A stretch of DNA of 64,000 bases from Bacteroidota bacterium (GCA_030706635.1 JAUZOD010000009.1:1-64000); one strand, 5' to 3'. Counted from the first letter of the stretch, positions 25,542 to 35,359 are shown. Notes: generated from the letters alone by a model not told the origin. Translations and numbers: made by a program.

Positions 25542-26417
25542 ATGAAAAAAAATCTTCTGCGGGAAATTACGCCCCTGACGCAAAGTGATTGTTTTACCCT
25601 CTTCTCCCGCGTCAAGACAGCTTTTGATTTTCCGCTTCATTATCACGAGGAGTTTGAATTGAATTTTATCCAGCATGCCAAGGATGCGAGGCGGATTGTG
25701 GGGGATCATATGGAGGACATTAATGATCTGGAACTGGTGTTGGTCGGCCCGAATCTGCAACATGCCTGGTTCACCCATCATTGCAAATCGCCGGAGATCC
25801 GGGAGATCACCATTCAGTTTCACAAAGATCTTTTTGATGAACGGCTGCTTCGGCGAAACCAGCTCAGCTTTATCAAAAGCATGTTTGAGAAGTCTTCCCG
25901 GGGCATTCTTTTCTCAAGGGAAACCATACAGTCGCTCGCTCCCCGGATCATTGGTCTGAATCAGAAGCAGGGTTTTGATTCCGTGCTGGAACTGATGTCC
26001 ATCCTGCATGACCTGTCCATCTCGAGAAACATGCGCATTCTTTCCGACCTTTCTTTTACACCCGAGCATTTTACTTATAACAGCCGCCGGGTGGAGCGGA
26101 TTTTTGAACACATGAACAATAATTTCGACAAGAATATCACGCTGGGCGAAGTATCCAAACTGGCCAACATGTCCAACGTTTCTTTCAGCCGTTTTTTCAG
26201 ACAGCGAACGGGAAATACTTTTATTGACAGCTTGACGGAAATCCGGTTGGGTCACGCAACCCGCATGCTGATTGAATCTACTAATTCTGTTGCCGAGGTG
26301 GCTTATCATTGCGGGTTTAATAATATCTCCAATTTCAACCGCATTTTTAAAAAGAAAAAAGGCTGTACACCCCGGGAGTTCCGTGATAATTTCTCCGGAA
26401 CGCGGATTTTTATATAA
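25542..26417 (+). CDS. AraC family transcriptional regulator
   Basis: An N-terminal cupin-like sensor (FDFPLHYHEEFELNFI, residues 28-43, and the later VGPNLQHAW) is followed by the two-helix-turn-helix AraC domain in the last 100 residues (ITLGEVSKLANMSNVSFSRFFRQRTG and VAEVAYHCGFNNISNFNRIFKKKKGCTP). This layout is that of sugar-responsive AraC regulators. It is divergent from the NIPSNAP gene and 1.2 kb from the mannosylglucose phosphorylase operon, either of which it could control. The ligand is not evident. Confidence 0.92.
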   Translation: MKKNLLREITPLTQSDCFTLFSRVKTAFDFPLHYHEEFELNFIQHAKDARRIVGDHMEDINDLELVLVGPNLQHAWFTHHCKSPEIREITIQFHKDLFDERLLRRNQLSFIKSMFEKSSRGILFSRETIQSLAPRIIGLNQKQGFDSVLELMSILHDLSISRNMRILSDLSFTPEHFTYNSRRVERIFEHMNNNFDKNITLGEVSKLANMSNVSFSRFFRQRTGNTFIDSLTEIRLGHATRMLIESTNSVAEVAYHCGFNNISNFNRIFKKKKGCTPREFRDNFSGTRIFI

Positions 26418-26451
26418 AAAAATCAGGTCTCTCTCTGTCGAAAAAGACCTG
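26415..26451 (-). terminator. Terminator of the two-component operon
   Basis: CAGGTCT at 26424-26430 pairs with AGACCTG at 26445-26451; reading on the minus strand the hairpin is followed by a T-run (26415-26421 region). It follows the response regulator stop at 26487 and lies between convergent genes. Confidence 0.6.
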
Positions 26452-26486
26452 GGAACGGGGTTTAATGATTAATGGGTGGCGGCTTA

Positions 26487-27140
26487 TCATGGCTGGCCGG
26501 CAGTATTGGAAGAGGTGGACCTTCCCAGAATTTTGGCAACGGCCGCAGTTTTTGAATGAACGTGCAGCTTTGAATAGATGTTACAGATATGGGTTCGGAT
26601 GGTACTGATGCTGATACAATATTTCTCCGCTATTTTCTTGTAGCTGAGTCCGTCGACCAGTGAATACAGAATTTCGTTTTCACGAACTGTAAGACGGAAA
26701 GCATCTGTCGGATCAGGACTTTCTGATTGAAAAGACTGAATCACTTTTCTGGCAATGCTGGGCGTCATGGGCGCACCGCCGTAGTAAAGATCCTGAATAG
26801 CCTGGACAATCTCTTCCGGTGGGGTTTTTTTCAGGAGATAACCCGATGCACCGGTTTTGATGGCATCGAAAATCCTTTCTTCGTCGTCGAAAACCGTGAA
26901 CATCATGATTTGTATTTTGGGAAAATTGGTCTTCAGTGTTCTCACTCCCTCGATACCCGAAATATGGGGAAGACCAATATCCATCAACACAATATCCGGC
27001 AGGGCGTGACCGATATCGCTGACCACATTCATCAAATTATCCAGCGCCGCAACGCATTTGATGCCTTCGGTTTTATCAAACAGGTTTATCAGGCTGTTAC
27101 GAAGTGATGGGTTGTCTTCTACGATAGCCACTTTGATCAT
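26487..27140 (-). CDS. NarL/LuxR-type response regulator
   Basis: A receiver domain with acidic Glu8-Asp9, phosphoacceptor Asp54 (IVLMDIGLPH) and the K of YLLKKTPP, then a LuxR-type helix-turn-helix at about 148-210 (LTVRENEILYSLVDGLSYKKIAE and STIRTHICNIYSKLHVHSKT). It begins 52 bp downstream of the sensor kinase and is its obvious partner. Target genes unknown. Confidence 0.93.
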   Translation of the reverse strand: MIKVAIVEDNPSLRNSLINLFDKTEGIKCVAALDNLMNVVSDIGHALPDIVLMDIGLPHISGIEGVRTLKTNFPKIQIMMFTVFDDEERIFDAIKTGASGYLLKKTPPEEIVQAIQDLYYGGAPMTPSIARKVIQSFQSESPDPTDAFRLTVRENEILYSLVDGLSYKKIAEKYCISISTIRTHICNIYSKLHVHSKTAAVAKILGRSTSSNTAGQP

Positions 27141-27192
27141 GATACAAAATTCATTTTTTTTAATGAATACGGGTATCGGATATTAATCTGAA

Positions 27193-29112
27193 TTAAGAAA
27201 ATGGCACGGTCAGCGTCAGGACGGTTCCGGTTTGGGGGTCTGAGCGGAGTTCAAGGCTGGCGTTCATCTGTTGCGCCCGCTTTCGCATTCCATAGATCCC
27301 GTTTCCCCGATACTGAGCCAAAGCGTCGAATCCCCTGCCGTTATCCCGCACTTCCATGGTCAGATGCCGATCATCAAACCAGATGTTTATGCCGGCCATA
27401 CTTGCGTGGGCGTATTTAACCAGATTATTGATAGCCTCTTTAAGGATCAGGTAAATATGCTGGCGGTATTCCATAGGGATCCTGGCCAGGCTGATTTGCG
27501 ACTGAATTTGGATTTCATAGTCTATATTCTGTGCTTCAAATAAGCTGGTTGCAAAATGTTTTACCCGCGTCATCAGGTTTTCCAGCGTATCGTTCCGGGG
27601 GTTGATGCTCCATACGATATCGTCCATCCGCTCCATCAGCAGCATGGAATGGGCATTGATCTCGGCGATCGTGTGGAGGGACAATTCCGAATCCTTTTCC
27701 TTTATGGCCAGGCCGCTGAGAATGGAAATGGAACTGAGCGTGGATCCGATATCATCATGCAGATCCTGGGCAATTTTATTCCGGATGTGCTGAAGCCTTG
27801 TCTGAAGCAATTCATTTGCCTTGAGTTGTTCAATGAGTTCCTGCTGGCCCCGGATCTTTTCTTTTTCGGATGCCTGGCTTTTGTAGCTGAGGCCGGCTGT
27901 GAAACAGCATATCTCCAGAATAATACCCATCTGCGGATAGATCATGATGTTTGTCACCCCGGTATCCAGGTGCAGGTTGTCACTCATAAAAGTGAAAATG
28001 GTTCCGATGATGCTGCCCAGGCCGACAAAAAAACTTCCGGTCAGGATATAATTGACCAGTGCCTTTCTTCTGCGGAACATATAAACGATGAAGGAGGCCG
28101 AAATAATAAAAGTGGCAATGAGTACGAAAGTGGAGATCAGCGCCTGCATTCGCTGGTTAAAACTGATGACGATGAAGAGAAAATCAAAAAGAGAATAGCA
28201 CAGTAAAAAATATTCCAGCTTTACGATCCATCTGTTGAGTCGAGGGTATTGGGAAGGCATTTCCAGAAAACTCCTTACAAACCGGTAGTAGAAGAAATAC
28301 GGAAGAATGAGAAAGGTTTTTGACAAATAGATGCGCAGGACCGGATACTTCGTAAACAGCAGATGGATTCCGAAAAGTGGTTCATATTTACTGAGGAAAT
28401 AAAGCGCCAGCAACAGCAGGTAAGAAAAATAATATAAGTATTCATTTCGGCGGATCAGCAGCCATTGAAACAGTACATAAAATAACTGACACAAAAGGAA
28501 TCCCTGAAACAGGGCCTGAAAGAAAATAAAACGCGTGTCCGAATCATAATCCGCCATCACATAAGCATTCAGCTGATTTTTGTCCAGCAATTCAATATCC
28601 CTGAAATAATATTCTACGCTGTGTTGCACAATACTTAAATACAGGGTTCCTTTCTGCCGGGGCAGGAGCCTGAACGGAATGGTTCCTGAAACTTCGTTTG
28701 CCAAGGCATCGTCCGGGTGATACCGGCGAAGACGGCCACCCTGCAGGTGAAGCGCGGGATGTTTTTCAGATAGAAAATAAAGATCGGTATAGTCTGAATA
28801 CCCGGAATACAGGTTGACATCCAGCGTGCTGTCCGAGGCGTTGCTCAAATTGAATTTTATCCAGTATCGAAAGGAACCGGAAGGGTGATCCATCAAATGC
28901 AGAAAGTTGTTTTCCGCAACGGAAAAGGAATCTTTTTGTATCTGGCTGAAAGTTTCAGAACCGGTGCTGTCTGCCAAGAAATGCGGACTACTGAAGGATA
29001 GTTCCCGGCCGAACCCGTAACTGACCAGCACGGTGTCCTTTTCCGTCCGCTTCTGCGCGAAAAGGAATGCCGGCATGATCAGCAGGCTAAAAATAAATCG
29101 CAAAGAAAACAA
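27193..29112 (-). CDS. 7TMR-DISM sensor histidine kinase (HisKA_3 type)
   Basis: The 639-residue protein has a signal peptide, a periplasmic 7TMR-DISM extracellular beta-domain (about 60-175), seven membrane helices (about 195-410), a coiled coil, and a NarX-type kinase core with phosphoacceptor His452 in AQDLHDDIGSTLSS. The ATPase domain shows KEAINNLVKYAHAS, DNGRGFD and GIYGMRKRAQ. The likely start is a TTG at 29112 since the in-frame codons just upstream are closed by a stop. It transfers phosphate to the LuxR-type regulator encoded next. The diverse-intracellular-signalling-module extracellular domain probably senses a carbohydrate-like ligand. Confidence 0.92.
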   Translation of the reverse strand: MFSLRFIFSLLIMPAFLFAQKRTEKDTVLVSYGFGRELSFSSPHFLADSTGSETFSQIQKDSFSVAENNFLHLMDHPSGSFRYWIKFNLSNASDSTLDVNLYSGYSDYTDLYFLSEKHPALHLQGGRLRRYHPDDALANEVSGTIPFRLLPRQKGTLYLSIVQHSVEYYFRDIELLDKNQLNAYVMADYDSDTRFIFFQALFQGFLLCQLFYVLFQWLLIRRNEYLYYFSYLLLLALYFLSKYEPLFGIHLLFTKYPVLRIYLSKTFLILPYFFYYRFVRSFLEMPSQYPRLNRWIVKLEYFLLCYSLFDFLFIVISFNQRMQALISTFVLIATFIISASFIVYMFRRRKALVNYILTGSFFVGLGSIIGTIFTFMSDNLHLDTGVTNIMIYPQMGIILEICCFTAGLSYKSQASEKEKIRGQQELIEQLKANELLQTRLQHIRNKIAQDLHDDIGSTLSSISILSGLAIKEKDSELSLHTIAEINAHSMLLMERMDDIVWSINPRNDTLENLMTRVKHFATSLFEAQNIDYEIQIQSQISLARIPMEYRQHIYLILKEAINNLVKYAHASMAGINIWFDDRHLTMEVRDNGRGFDALAQYRGNGIYGMRKRAQQMNASLELRSDPQTGTVLTLTVPFS

Positions 29113-29184
29113 GAAAATATTTTCTTAAATGTATATAGAAATGGTAAATAAACCATCTTTGCGTTTCATCCACATCAGGATCAT

Positions 29185-30180
29185 ATGGGTTATGCTTTTA
29201 GCGAGAACAGATATGATAAAATGGAATACCGCCGCTGCGGGCGAAGCGGTCTGAAACTGCCTGCCGTTTCCCTTGGACTCTGGCATAATTTCGGAGATAT
29301 TGACCGGCAGGAGAATGCACGGGATATATTGCGACTGGCATTTGACAAAGGCATTACGCATTTTGATCTGGCAAATAATTACGGGCCTCCTCCGGGATCT
29401 GCGGAAGAGAATTTTGGCAAAATCTTTAAACAGGATTTTAAAGATTATCGCGATGAGCTGATCATTTCAACCAAGGCCGGGTGGGGAATGTGGCCCGGAC
29501 CTTATGGCGATCTTGGTTCCAGGAAATACCTGATTGCCAGCCTGGATCAAAGCCTGAAACGTATGGGGCTGGAATACGTTGACATTTTTTATCATCACCG
29601 GCCCGATCCCGATACGCCACTCGAAGAAAGCATGCGGGCATTGCAGCAGATCGTTCGTCAGGGGAAAGCATTGTATGTAGGCATATCGAGTTACCATCCG
29701 GACGAAACCGCAAAGGCGGTTAAGATCCTTCGTGATCTGGGTACGCCATGTCTTATTCATCAACCTAAGTATTCCATGTTTGAAAGGTGGATCGAAGACG
29801 GTTTACTGGATGTCTTAAAAAAAGAGGGTGTGGGTTGCATCTGTTTTTCGCCACTTGCGCAGGGCATGCTGACCGATAAATATCTTAACGGAATTCCGGA
29901 AGGGTCCAGAGCCAGAAGTCACCGGGGAAACGGAGCCTTGGAAGAATCAGCCGTCACACCCGAAAAGATCGGCAAACTGCGTAAGCTGAACAAAATAGCC
30001 GGACAACGCGGCCAGAATCTGGCGCAAATGGCATTATCATGGGTTTTAAGGGATCCTGCAGTTACTTCTGTTCTAATCGGCGTGAGCAAACCTGCACAAC
30101 TAACGGATTCCATACGCTGCCTGGAGAATTATACTTTTAGCGATGAAGAAATCAGTGCGATTGATTCGATATTACGGTAA
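29185..30180 (+). CDS. Aldo/keto reductase, YghZ (Gpr)-like
   Basis: A 331-residue AKR barrel close to E. coli YghZ, the L-glyceraldehyde 3-phosphate reductase: MEYRRCGRSGLKLPAVSLGLWHNFG, DLANNYGPPPGSAEENFG with the catalytic Asp and Tyr, LIISTKAGWGMWPGPYG, and VDIFYHHRPDPDTPLEE with the active-site histidine. The C-terminal ALSWVLRDPAVTSVLIG binds NADP. It has a single gene unit, divergent from the sensor kinase, and ends at a heptamer-repeat hairpin. Confidence 0.9.
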   Translation: MGYAFSENRYDKMEYRRCGRSGLKLPAVSLGLWHNFGDIDRQENARDILRLAFDKGITHFDLANNYGPPPGSAEENFGKIFKQDFKDYRDELIISTKAGWGMWPGPYGDLGSRKYLIASLDQSLKRMGLEYVDIFYHHRPDPDTPLEESMRALQQIVRQGKALYVGISSYHPDETAKAVKILRDLGTPCLIHQPKYSMFERWIEDGLLDVLKKEGVGCICFSPLAQGMLTDKYLNGIPEGSRARSHRGNGALEESAVTPEKIGKLRKLNKIAGQRGQNLAQMALSWVLRDPAVTSVLIGVSKPAQLTDSIRCLENYTFSDEEISAIDSILR

Positions 30181-30185
30181 TTTGT

Positions 30186-30283
30186 TTGATGGTTAATGGT
30201 TGATAGTTGATGGTTGATGGACTTCAATTCGGGACCCGCGCCTGGGAGCCATTAACCATCAACTATCAACCGTCAACAATTAA
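30186..30283. repeat. Inverted repeat of 7-bp tandem units, copy 1
   Basis: The left arm (30186-30220) is made of 7-bp units of GTTGATG type, and the right arm (30249-30283) of their complement CATCAAC type; 30 of 35 positions are complementary around a 28-nt loop. It lies exactly between the convergent aldo/keto reductase and BamA-like genes and could act as a terminator in both directions. Two further copies are at 53506-53609 and 58471-58540. Confidence 0.8.
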
Positions 30284-30307
30284 TGCGGAGATTTTGAAAT
30301 TTAGTCC

Positions 30308-31510
30308 CTAAAAGATTTCTCCCAGATTCACAAAAAATCCTCTGGAACCCTGTCTGCCCAAGCCATAGTCAATGGAGATATTGGTGCGTGAATATTTGTT
30401 GAGTTTAACGCGGAGTCCCAACCCGCCGGCAGGTGCAACTGATCCAAACCGGAACGTTCCGATTTCCGAGAAGCTCTCCAGGTTGCCAAACAATACCATG
30501 CCAAGCAGTCCGTTTTTTGTGAGACGAATGCGGTATTCAGTTTCTGCGTCCAGCATATTATTACTTCTGAAGCGTCCCTGAATATAACCCCGCCCTGTAT
30601 TGTAGGATTTATCCCAGGCTGTGCTCGGCAGCATAAGATAGGGGGCCCTGCCGCCCAGGGTAAACCAGTTATAGCTCCACAGGGCCAGAATATTATTCGA
30701 ATTTGCCGGAAACCGGAAATATCCCCGCCATTCCATGTGCATGGTGGTCCAGCTGGCATCGGAGCCCAGGAATTTCGATCGCGGACTTACCAGAATATTG
30801 GTAAATGTTCCGGAATAGGCGTTGATGGGATTATCACGGGTGTCTCTGAGCAAATGAAACATGAGACCTGAAGATATCGTGTGATCCCGGTACCCATATT
30901 TTTCAAAATCCGTTACCGGATTTGGATGCGGATGAACTTCTTTTACTTTCCAGAAATAATCGAAGGCATAACCACCACCCGCATATATCTGGGGGGCCAG
31001 TTGAAACAGGACGGATTCATGGAATTTAAAGTATTGAAAATCGAGCAGGTTCTGATCTGAAGGACTTGAATGCATACCCAGACCATAAGTGAATGAAGGA
31101 TATTTCAGGAAGCGCCAGTCCGAGATCAGCACGGCCTTGTTATGACTGAGGTAAATGACCGTCTGAAAGGGGAAAATAACCTGGTTTTTTTGCGTGTATG
31201 AAAGGCTCGCGATAACTGTGGAAGGTAAAAGGCTATCTTTTTTCCTTCTTTTATACACTACCATATTGGCGCTTACCACCGTTGCAAATCCGGTTTGCAA
31301 AGTATATCCTACTGCAGGCAATACGCCAATCCGGATGTGCTGATACCGGGATACAGTATCCGCGCTTTTGTTTTTTTTACCAACGACTTGCTGTATGATA
31401 TCGGGGAGATCTTTCCCGTCCGCTGTATTATCCTCGCTCCCGGATGATTGCGCAATCAAAAAAAAAGGTAAAAGCAATTGCAGGGCAATCGTCAGTGGTC
31501 TTCGAAACAT
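30308..31510 (-). CDS. BamA/TamA-type outer-membrane barrel (surface antigen D15 family)
   Basis: A 400-residue protein with signal peptide (ending LLLPFFLIAQ) and then alternating strands through to the C-terminus, ending with the outer-membrane aromatic pattern GFFVNLGEIF. The Omp85-type C-terminal half is recognised by HLLRDTRDNPINAYSGTF, the GRGYIQGRFR motif in loop L6 and APAGGLGLRVKLNKYSRTNISIDYG. No POTRA domains precede it, so it is the short, stand-alone BamA-like type common in Bacteroidota and not the essential BamA. Role unknown. Confidence 0.82.
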   Translation of the reverse strand: MFRRPLTIALQLLLPFFLIAQSSGSEDNTADGKDLPDIIQQVVGKKNKSADTVSRYQHIRIGVLPAVGYTLQTGFATVVSANMVVYKRRKKDSLLPSTVIASLSYTQKNQVIFPFQTVIYLSHNKAVLISDWRFLKYPSFTYGLGMHSSPSDQNLLDFQYFKFHESVLFQLAPQIYAGGGYAFDYFWKVKEVHPHPNPVTDFEKYGYRDHTISSGLMFHLLRDTRDNPINAYSGTFTNILVSPRSKFLGSDASWTTMHMEWRGYFRFPANSNNILALWSYNWFTLGGRAPYLMLPSTAWDKSYNTGRGYIQGRFRSNNMLDAETEYRIRLTKNGLLGMVLFGNLESFSEIGTFRFGSVAPAGGLGLRVKLNKYSRTNISIDYGLGRQGSRGFFVNLGEIF

Positions 31511-31618
31511 AAGTTGGGCTAGAGATTAGTCACAAGTTCCAAGATAATCATTTCGTATTAATCCAAGCCGGCCTTAACAAGGGCACAACCGGGAGAGCAA
31601 ATCCTAAATTGGATCCGC

Positions 31619-33181
31619 CTATCTGCCGGGATATTTTGAATACAGGAAATTCAGTGCTTCCCAGTCCGGTAGTTTTTTGGCGACAGGATCTTCGCTCAAA
31701 AACATCGCCACCGGATCACTTTCTGAAAACGCCGGCCAAACGGGCAGTCCCGAAGCGTTTGGATTTCCGGTTTTTACGAAATTGGTCCAGTAGTCGCTCA
31801 TTATTTTCTCAAGATTCCGGTCAACTGGTTCCCAGGGCCTTCGGATGCTATCCAGGTTGTGAAAGGCATATCCTATTTCCGCCGAATGATAAGCGCCGAA
31901 TCTTTTCATCTCTCCGGTTGCGGGTGGTTTGCGAGTGAATTGATAAAGGAAAGTCTGGCTGCTGCTGTTTTCATTTTGTTTGAGTGCCCAGGCATACTGC
32001 GGAATGCCAATCGTTTTGTCTACACTCCATGCAATCTGGGAAGCCTGTGATTCCGTGTCGGTGACGGAAGGAAAATATTTATCAAAGAGCGCTGAGTCAG
32101 CTCCGAACGCTTTTTTCTCACGTGCAAATTCTTCTCTTTTTTGGATGCCCATTAAGAATCCTTCATCCGCATTCCATCCGGTTAAAAAAGGCAAATGGGT
32201 CTGCTTCCCCTGGCTGTAAATTTCCGAAACGGATCCGGGCAGCACGTACCCATCTGCTGTGGGTGTATAAAAGCCCGATGTTTTCTGAAGTGTTTCTGCG
32301 GGGAGTTCCCGCATCTCCTGTATATTTTTTGTCTTTAGTCTTTTGGCCAGTGCCAGTCCCTGTTGTTCCGCTGCTTTTTTATCTTTCATATTGATCAGCG
32401 GATTTTGCAAGACCAGTGATCCGCTTTCAGCAATAGCACCCTGAAACAATCCTTTTGCCAACGGAGAAGCCAACAGGCAATTGACGCTGATGGAGCCGGC
32501 CGACTGCCCGGCGATGGTTACGCGGTCAGGATCTCCACCAAAAGCATGAATATTTTTTTGCACCCATTTCAAAGCGGCAATCTGATCCAGCAGCGCGTAA
32601 TTCCCCGAGGAATGATGCGGGTCTTCAGCAGACAATTCAGGATGAGAAAGGAATCCAAAAACACCTAAACGGTAGTTGAAAGAAACAAAAATAATTCCCT
32701 TCTCTGCCAGTGCTTCCCCGGAATATCCCGCGGTGGCTGCGCCCCCGGTTATAAAGCCACCCCCATAAATCCAGACCATTACAGGTCGTTTTTCGTTTGA
32801 GGACTTAGCGGCTGTCCATACATTGAGGTAAAGACAATCCTCGCTCAGGGGTTCCTGGGGAACGACATACTCTGGTCCGATCATTAAAAAGGAAATGGGC
32901 TTGGGTTGCATTGGACTAGGCCCGAATTTATCGCAGATTCTGACCCCTTTCCATTTTGCTGCTGGCCTGGGCGCTCTCCAGCGAAGCGGACCTACGGGCG
33001 GTGCGGCAAACGGTATGCCTTTGTAAACGGTTACCTGCGTCTGTTCGTGATATATGCCCGAAATCAAACCGGATTCAATTCCGACAGGATGTCGAGATGG
33101 TTGACCGGGGTGCGTGTCCGGTAAGTAAAATGACATTAACCCGCCGGCCGTTATTAAAAAAACAAACGCCTTTTTTTTCAT
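31619..33181 (-). CDS. Secreted type B carboxylesterase
   Basis: A 520-residue alpha/beta-hydrolase with signal peptide. The catalytic triad is Ser227 (AGQSAGS), Glu340 (GWNADEGF) and His432 (GAYHSAEIGYAF), and the opening YKGIPFAAPPVGPLRWRAP and EDCLYLNVW are the type B signatures. The oxyanion loop is YGGGF. The frame is open far upstream; ATG 33181 was chosen because it begins a signal sequence, and earlier starts would overlap the divergent helicase. It hydrolyses an ester of unknown kind in the periplasm or outside. Confidence 0.9.
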   Translation of the reverse strand: MKKKAFVFLITAGGLMSFYLPDTHPGQPSRHPVGIESGLISGIYHEQTQVTVYKGIPFAAPPVGPLRWRAPRPAAKWKGVRICDKFGPSPMQPKPISFLMIGPEYVVPQEPLSEDCLYLNVWTAAKSSNEKRPVMVWIYGGGFITGGAATAGYSGEALAEKGIIFVSFNYRLGVFGFLSHPELSAEDPHHSSGNYALLDQIAALKWVQKNIHAFGGDPDRVTIAGQSAGSISVNCLLASPLAKGLFQGAIAESGSLVLQNPLINMKDKKAAEQQGLALAKRLKTKNIQEMRELPAETLQKTSGFYTPTADGYVLPGSVSEIYSQGKQTHLPFLTGWNADEGFLMGIQKREEFAREKKAFGADSALFDKYFPSVTDTESQASQIAWSVDKTIGIPQYAWALKQNENSSSQTFLYQFTRKPPATGEMKRFGAYHSAEIGYAFHNLDSIRRPWEPVDRNLEKIMSDYWTNFVKTGNPNASGLPVWPAFSESDPVAMFLSEDPVAKKLPDWEALNFLYSKYPGR

Positions 33182-33280
33182 TTTCTGAATTTTTGGATGA
33201 TGTGTTATAATCCAATCGTTCCGGCCGGGCATACCGGAGCCCGGTAACCAACAATTTATGCAAACTTCCAAAAAATACGC

Positions 33281-33288
33281 TATCTTTG
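33281..33288 (+). promoter_or_regulatory. -7 box of a probable DEAD-box helicase promoter
   Basis: TATCTTTG at 33281-33288 fits TAnnTTTG. The helicase start lies about 150 bp downstream, so the transcript would carry a leader of about 140 nt, as is common for cold-inducible helicases. No good -33 TTG at the usual spacing is visible, which lowers confidence. Confidence 0.35.
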
Positions 33289-33437
33289 TTGTTCTGTATG
33301 TTATGACTCTTACTGCGTTTTCTTTTGAGTGTTTTATTTCTCTCCAGAGTTTTCCCGTGATAGTGTAACGTAAGGCAGGTAAAGTACCCTGATTCAGCGG
33401 TAGCCTTACCACATTTTTTACCTTAATATTATTCAAA

Positions 33438-34673
33438 TTGTTATTCTCAGAACTAGGCCTTATTGAGCCCTTGCTCAAAGCCGTAGCCCAGGAAGGCTAT
33501 AAAATTCCAACGCCAATCCAGGAACAGGCGATTCCCGTCGTTTTAGCCGGCAGAGATCTGCTCGGTTGTGCCCAGACGGGCACCGGTAAAACAGCTGGTT
33601 TTGTACTGCCCTTACTGCAGCGCATCCACAAGCAGAAGGAAGCAGCTTCCGTTAAGGGGCATGGGATTAAGACCCTTATCTTAACCCCAACCCGCGAACT
33701 GGCCACACAGATTCATGAATCCATCGGGACTTATGGAAAATTCCTGAACCTGAAGTCTGTCGTTATTTTTGGCGGTGTGCCCCAGTCCAGGCAAGTGCAG
33801 GAGTTGCGCAGGGGATGTGACTTTGTCGTTGCAACACCCGGACGTTTAATGGATCTGCTTAATCAGGGCGTTCTGTCCTTAAACGGCATCGAATACTTTG
33901 TATTGGATGAAGCAGACAGGATGTTAGATATGGGTTTCGTGGTTGAAGTGAAGCGCATTATTGCGAAGCTGCCTAAAAACAGGCAAACCTTATTCTTTTC
34001 TGCCACCATGCCTCCTGCTATTCTTTCCCTGGTTCAGATACTGCTGACGAATCCGGTAGAGATCACCGTTACCCCGGAAGCGACCACCACAGAGCTTGTA
34101 GATCAGTCTCTCTATTATGTGCAGAAAGCGGAAAAAAGATCCCTGCTGCACCATCTGCTGAAAAACGGCAGGCGTGAAAGCGTGCTGGTATTTACCCGTA
34201 CCAAACATGGCGCCGACCGGGTAGCCAGAGATTTAAACCGTTCCGGCTTTCAGGCAACCGCATTGCACGGCGACAAAACCCAGCAGGTAAGGGAACGGTC
34301 CCTGCAGGGATTTAAAGATGGTAAATTGCAGATCCTTGTTGCAACCGATATCGCAGCCCGTGGTATTGATATTGACGAGCTGGGACTGGTTGTTAATTTC
34401 GATCTTCCGAATGTGCCCGAAACCTATGTGCACCGGATCGGCAGAACAGGCAGGGCAGGTGCATCCGGCAAAGCCATTTCTTTCTGTGATTACGAAGAAA
34501 AAATTTATCTGAAGGATATTCAAAAGCTGATCGGTCAAACGGTACCCGTAGTAACGGATCATCCTTTTCATGTTAAACTCATGGAGCCGTTATCCACTGC
34601 TGTTGCAGCGGCTTCTTCCGGGCGTACGGCTGGTGGCGGAAGGCGGTATGGAAGAAAATTTTCTCAACGATAA
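33438..34673 (+). CDS. DEAD-box RNA helicase
   Basis: The 411-residue RhlE-type helicase shows a Q motif (YKIPTPIQEQAIP, 21-33), Walker A AQTGTGKT (45-52), PTREL, DEAD at 157-160, SAT, and in domain 2 VATDIAARGID and HRIGRTGRAG. A short basic tail with glycines follows, as in RhlE. The only in-frame start is TTG at 33438 because an in-frame stop lies just upstream; the resulting N-terminus (LFSELGLIEPLLKAV) fits the family. It remodels RNA, possibly at low temperature. The epimerase-like gene follows by 11 bp. Confidence 0.92.
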   Translation: MLFSELGLIEPLLKAVAQEGYKIPTPIQEQAIPVVLAGRDLLGCAQTGTGKTAGFVLPLLQRIHKQKEAASVKGHGIKTLILTPTRELATQIHESIGTYGKFLNLKSVVIFGGVPQSRQVQELRRGCDFVVATPGRLMDLLNQGVLSLNGIEYFVLDEADRMLDMGFVVEVKRIIAKLPKNRQTLFFSATMPPAILSLVQILLTNPVEITVTPEATTTELVDQSLYYVQKAEKRSLLHHLLKNGRRESVLVFTRTKHGADRVARDLNRSGFQATALHGDKTQQVRERSLQGFKDGKLQILVATDIAARGIDIDELGLVVNFDLPNVPETYVHRIGRTGRAGASGKAISFCDYEEKIYLKDIQKLIGQTVPVVTDHPFHVKLMEPLSTAVAAASSGRTAGGGRRYGRKFSQR

Positions 34674-34684
34674 GGACTTGACTT

Positions 34685-35359
34685 ATGGCAACAGCCTCTC
34701 TGCGGGTTATATTGACCGGCGCCACCGGTATGGTGGGAGAAGCTGTTTTGCATGAATGCCTGCTTTCTCCGGAAGTAGAGACGATATTGCTGATATCCAG
34801 GAAATCCTGCGCCTTGCAGCATCCGAAACTCCGGGAGATCCTGCAGCAGGATTTTATGAATCTTTTGCCCATCGAATCCCAACTGAAAGGGTATAACGCC
34901 TGCTTTTTTTGCCTTGGCGTTTCCTCGGTCGGCATGGATAAAGCGTTGTACGAAAAGTTAACCTACAATCTGACCATGGGATTTGCTGCCGCGCTGGTGG
35001 CGCAAAATCCGGAAATGGTATTTTGTTATATTTCCGGTCGTGGAACGGACAGTACGGAAAAAGGAAAAATGCATTGGGCCCGGGTGAAAGGCAAAACAGA
35101 AAATGATTTGCAAAAATTGCCGTTCAAGGCAGTGTATAATTTCCGGCCGGGCATTATGAAGCCAACGAAAGGATTAAAAAATACTTTGGCATTTTATAAA
35201 TGGGCAGGCTGGTTACTTCCCATTATCAGCGCTGTTGCCCCGCATTATGTGATCAGCCTTGCCGATCTGGGGCAGGCTATGATTCACGCTGCTGCCCGCG
35301 GGTATGAAAAGAGCATATTGGAAATCCGGGACATCGAGGCGCTCTCGGCAAGTGCCTGA
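34685..35359 (+). CDS. NAD(P)-binding epimerase-like protein
   Basis: A 224-residue short Rossmann-fold protein with VILTGATGMVGEAVLHECL as cofactor loop. It belongs to the atypical SDR family near HTATIP2/YbjT: FFCLGVSSVG, then CYISGRGTDSTEKGKMHWARVKGKTENDL, where the usual Tyr-x3-Lys is not clearly present, and NFRPGIMKPTKG. No substrate can be proposed. It follows the helicase by 11 bp and precedes Tex by 64 bp, so the three may be one operon. Confidence 0.8.
   Translation: MATASLRVILTGATGMVGEAVLHECLLSPEVETILLISRKSCALQHPKLREILQQDFMNLLPIESQLKGYNACFFCLGVSSVGMDKALYEKLTYNLTMGFAAALVAQNPEMVFCYISGRGTDSTEKGKMHWARVKGKTENDLQKLPFKAVYNFRPGIMKPTKGLKNTLAFYKWAGWLLPIISAVAPHYVISLADLGQAMIHAAARGYEKSILEIRDIEALSASA

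Noticed and set aside
27556-28206. 216-codon plus-strand frame
   Set aside because: Antisense to the sensor histidine kinase and without recognisable domain.
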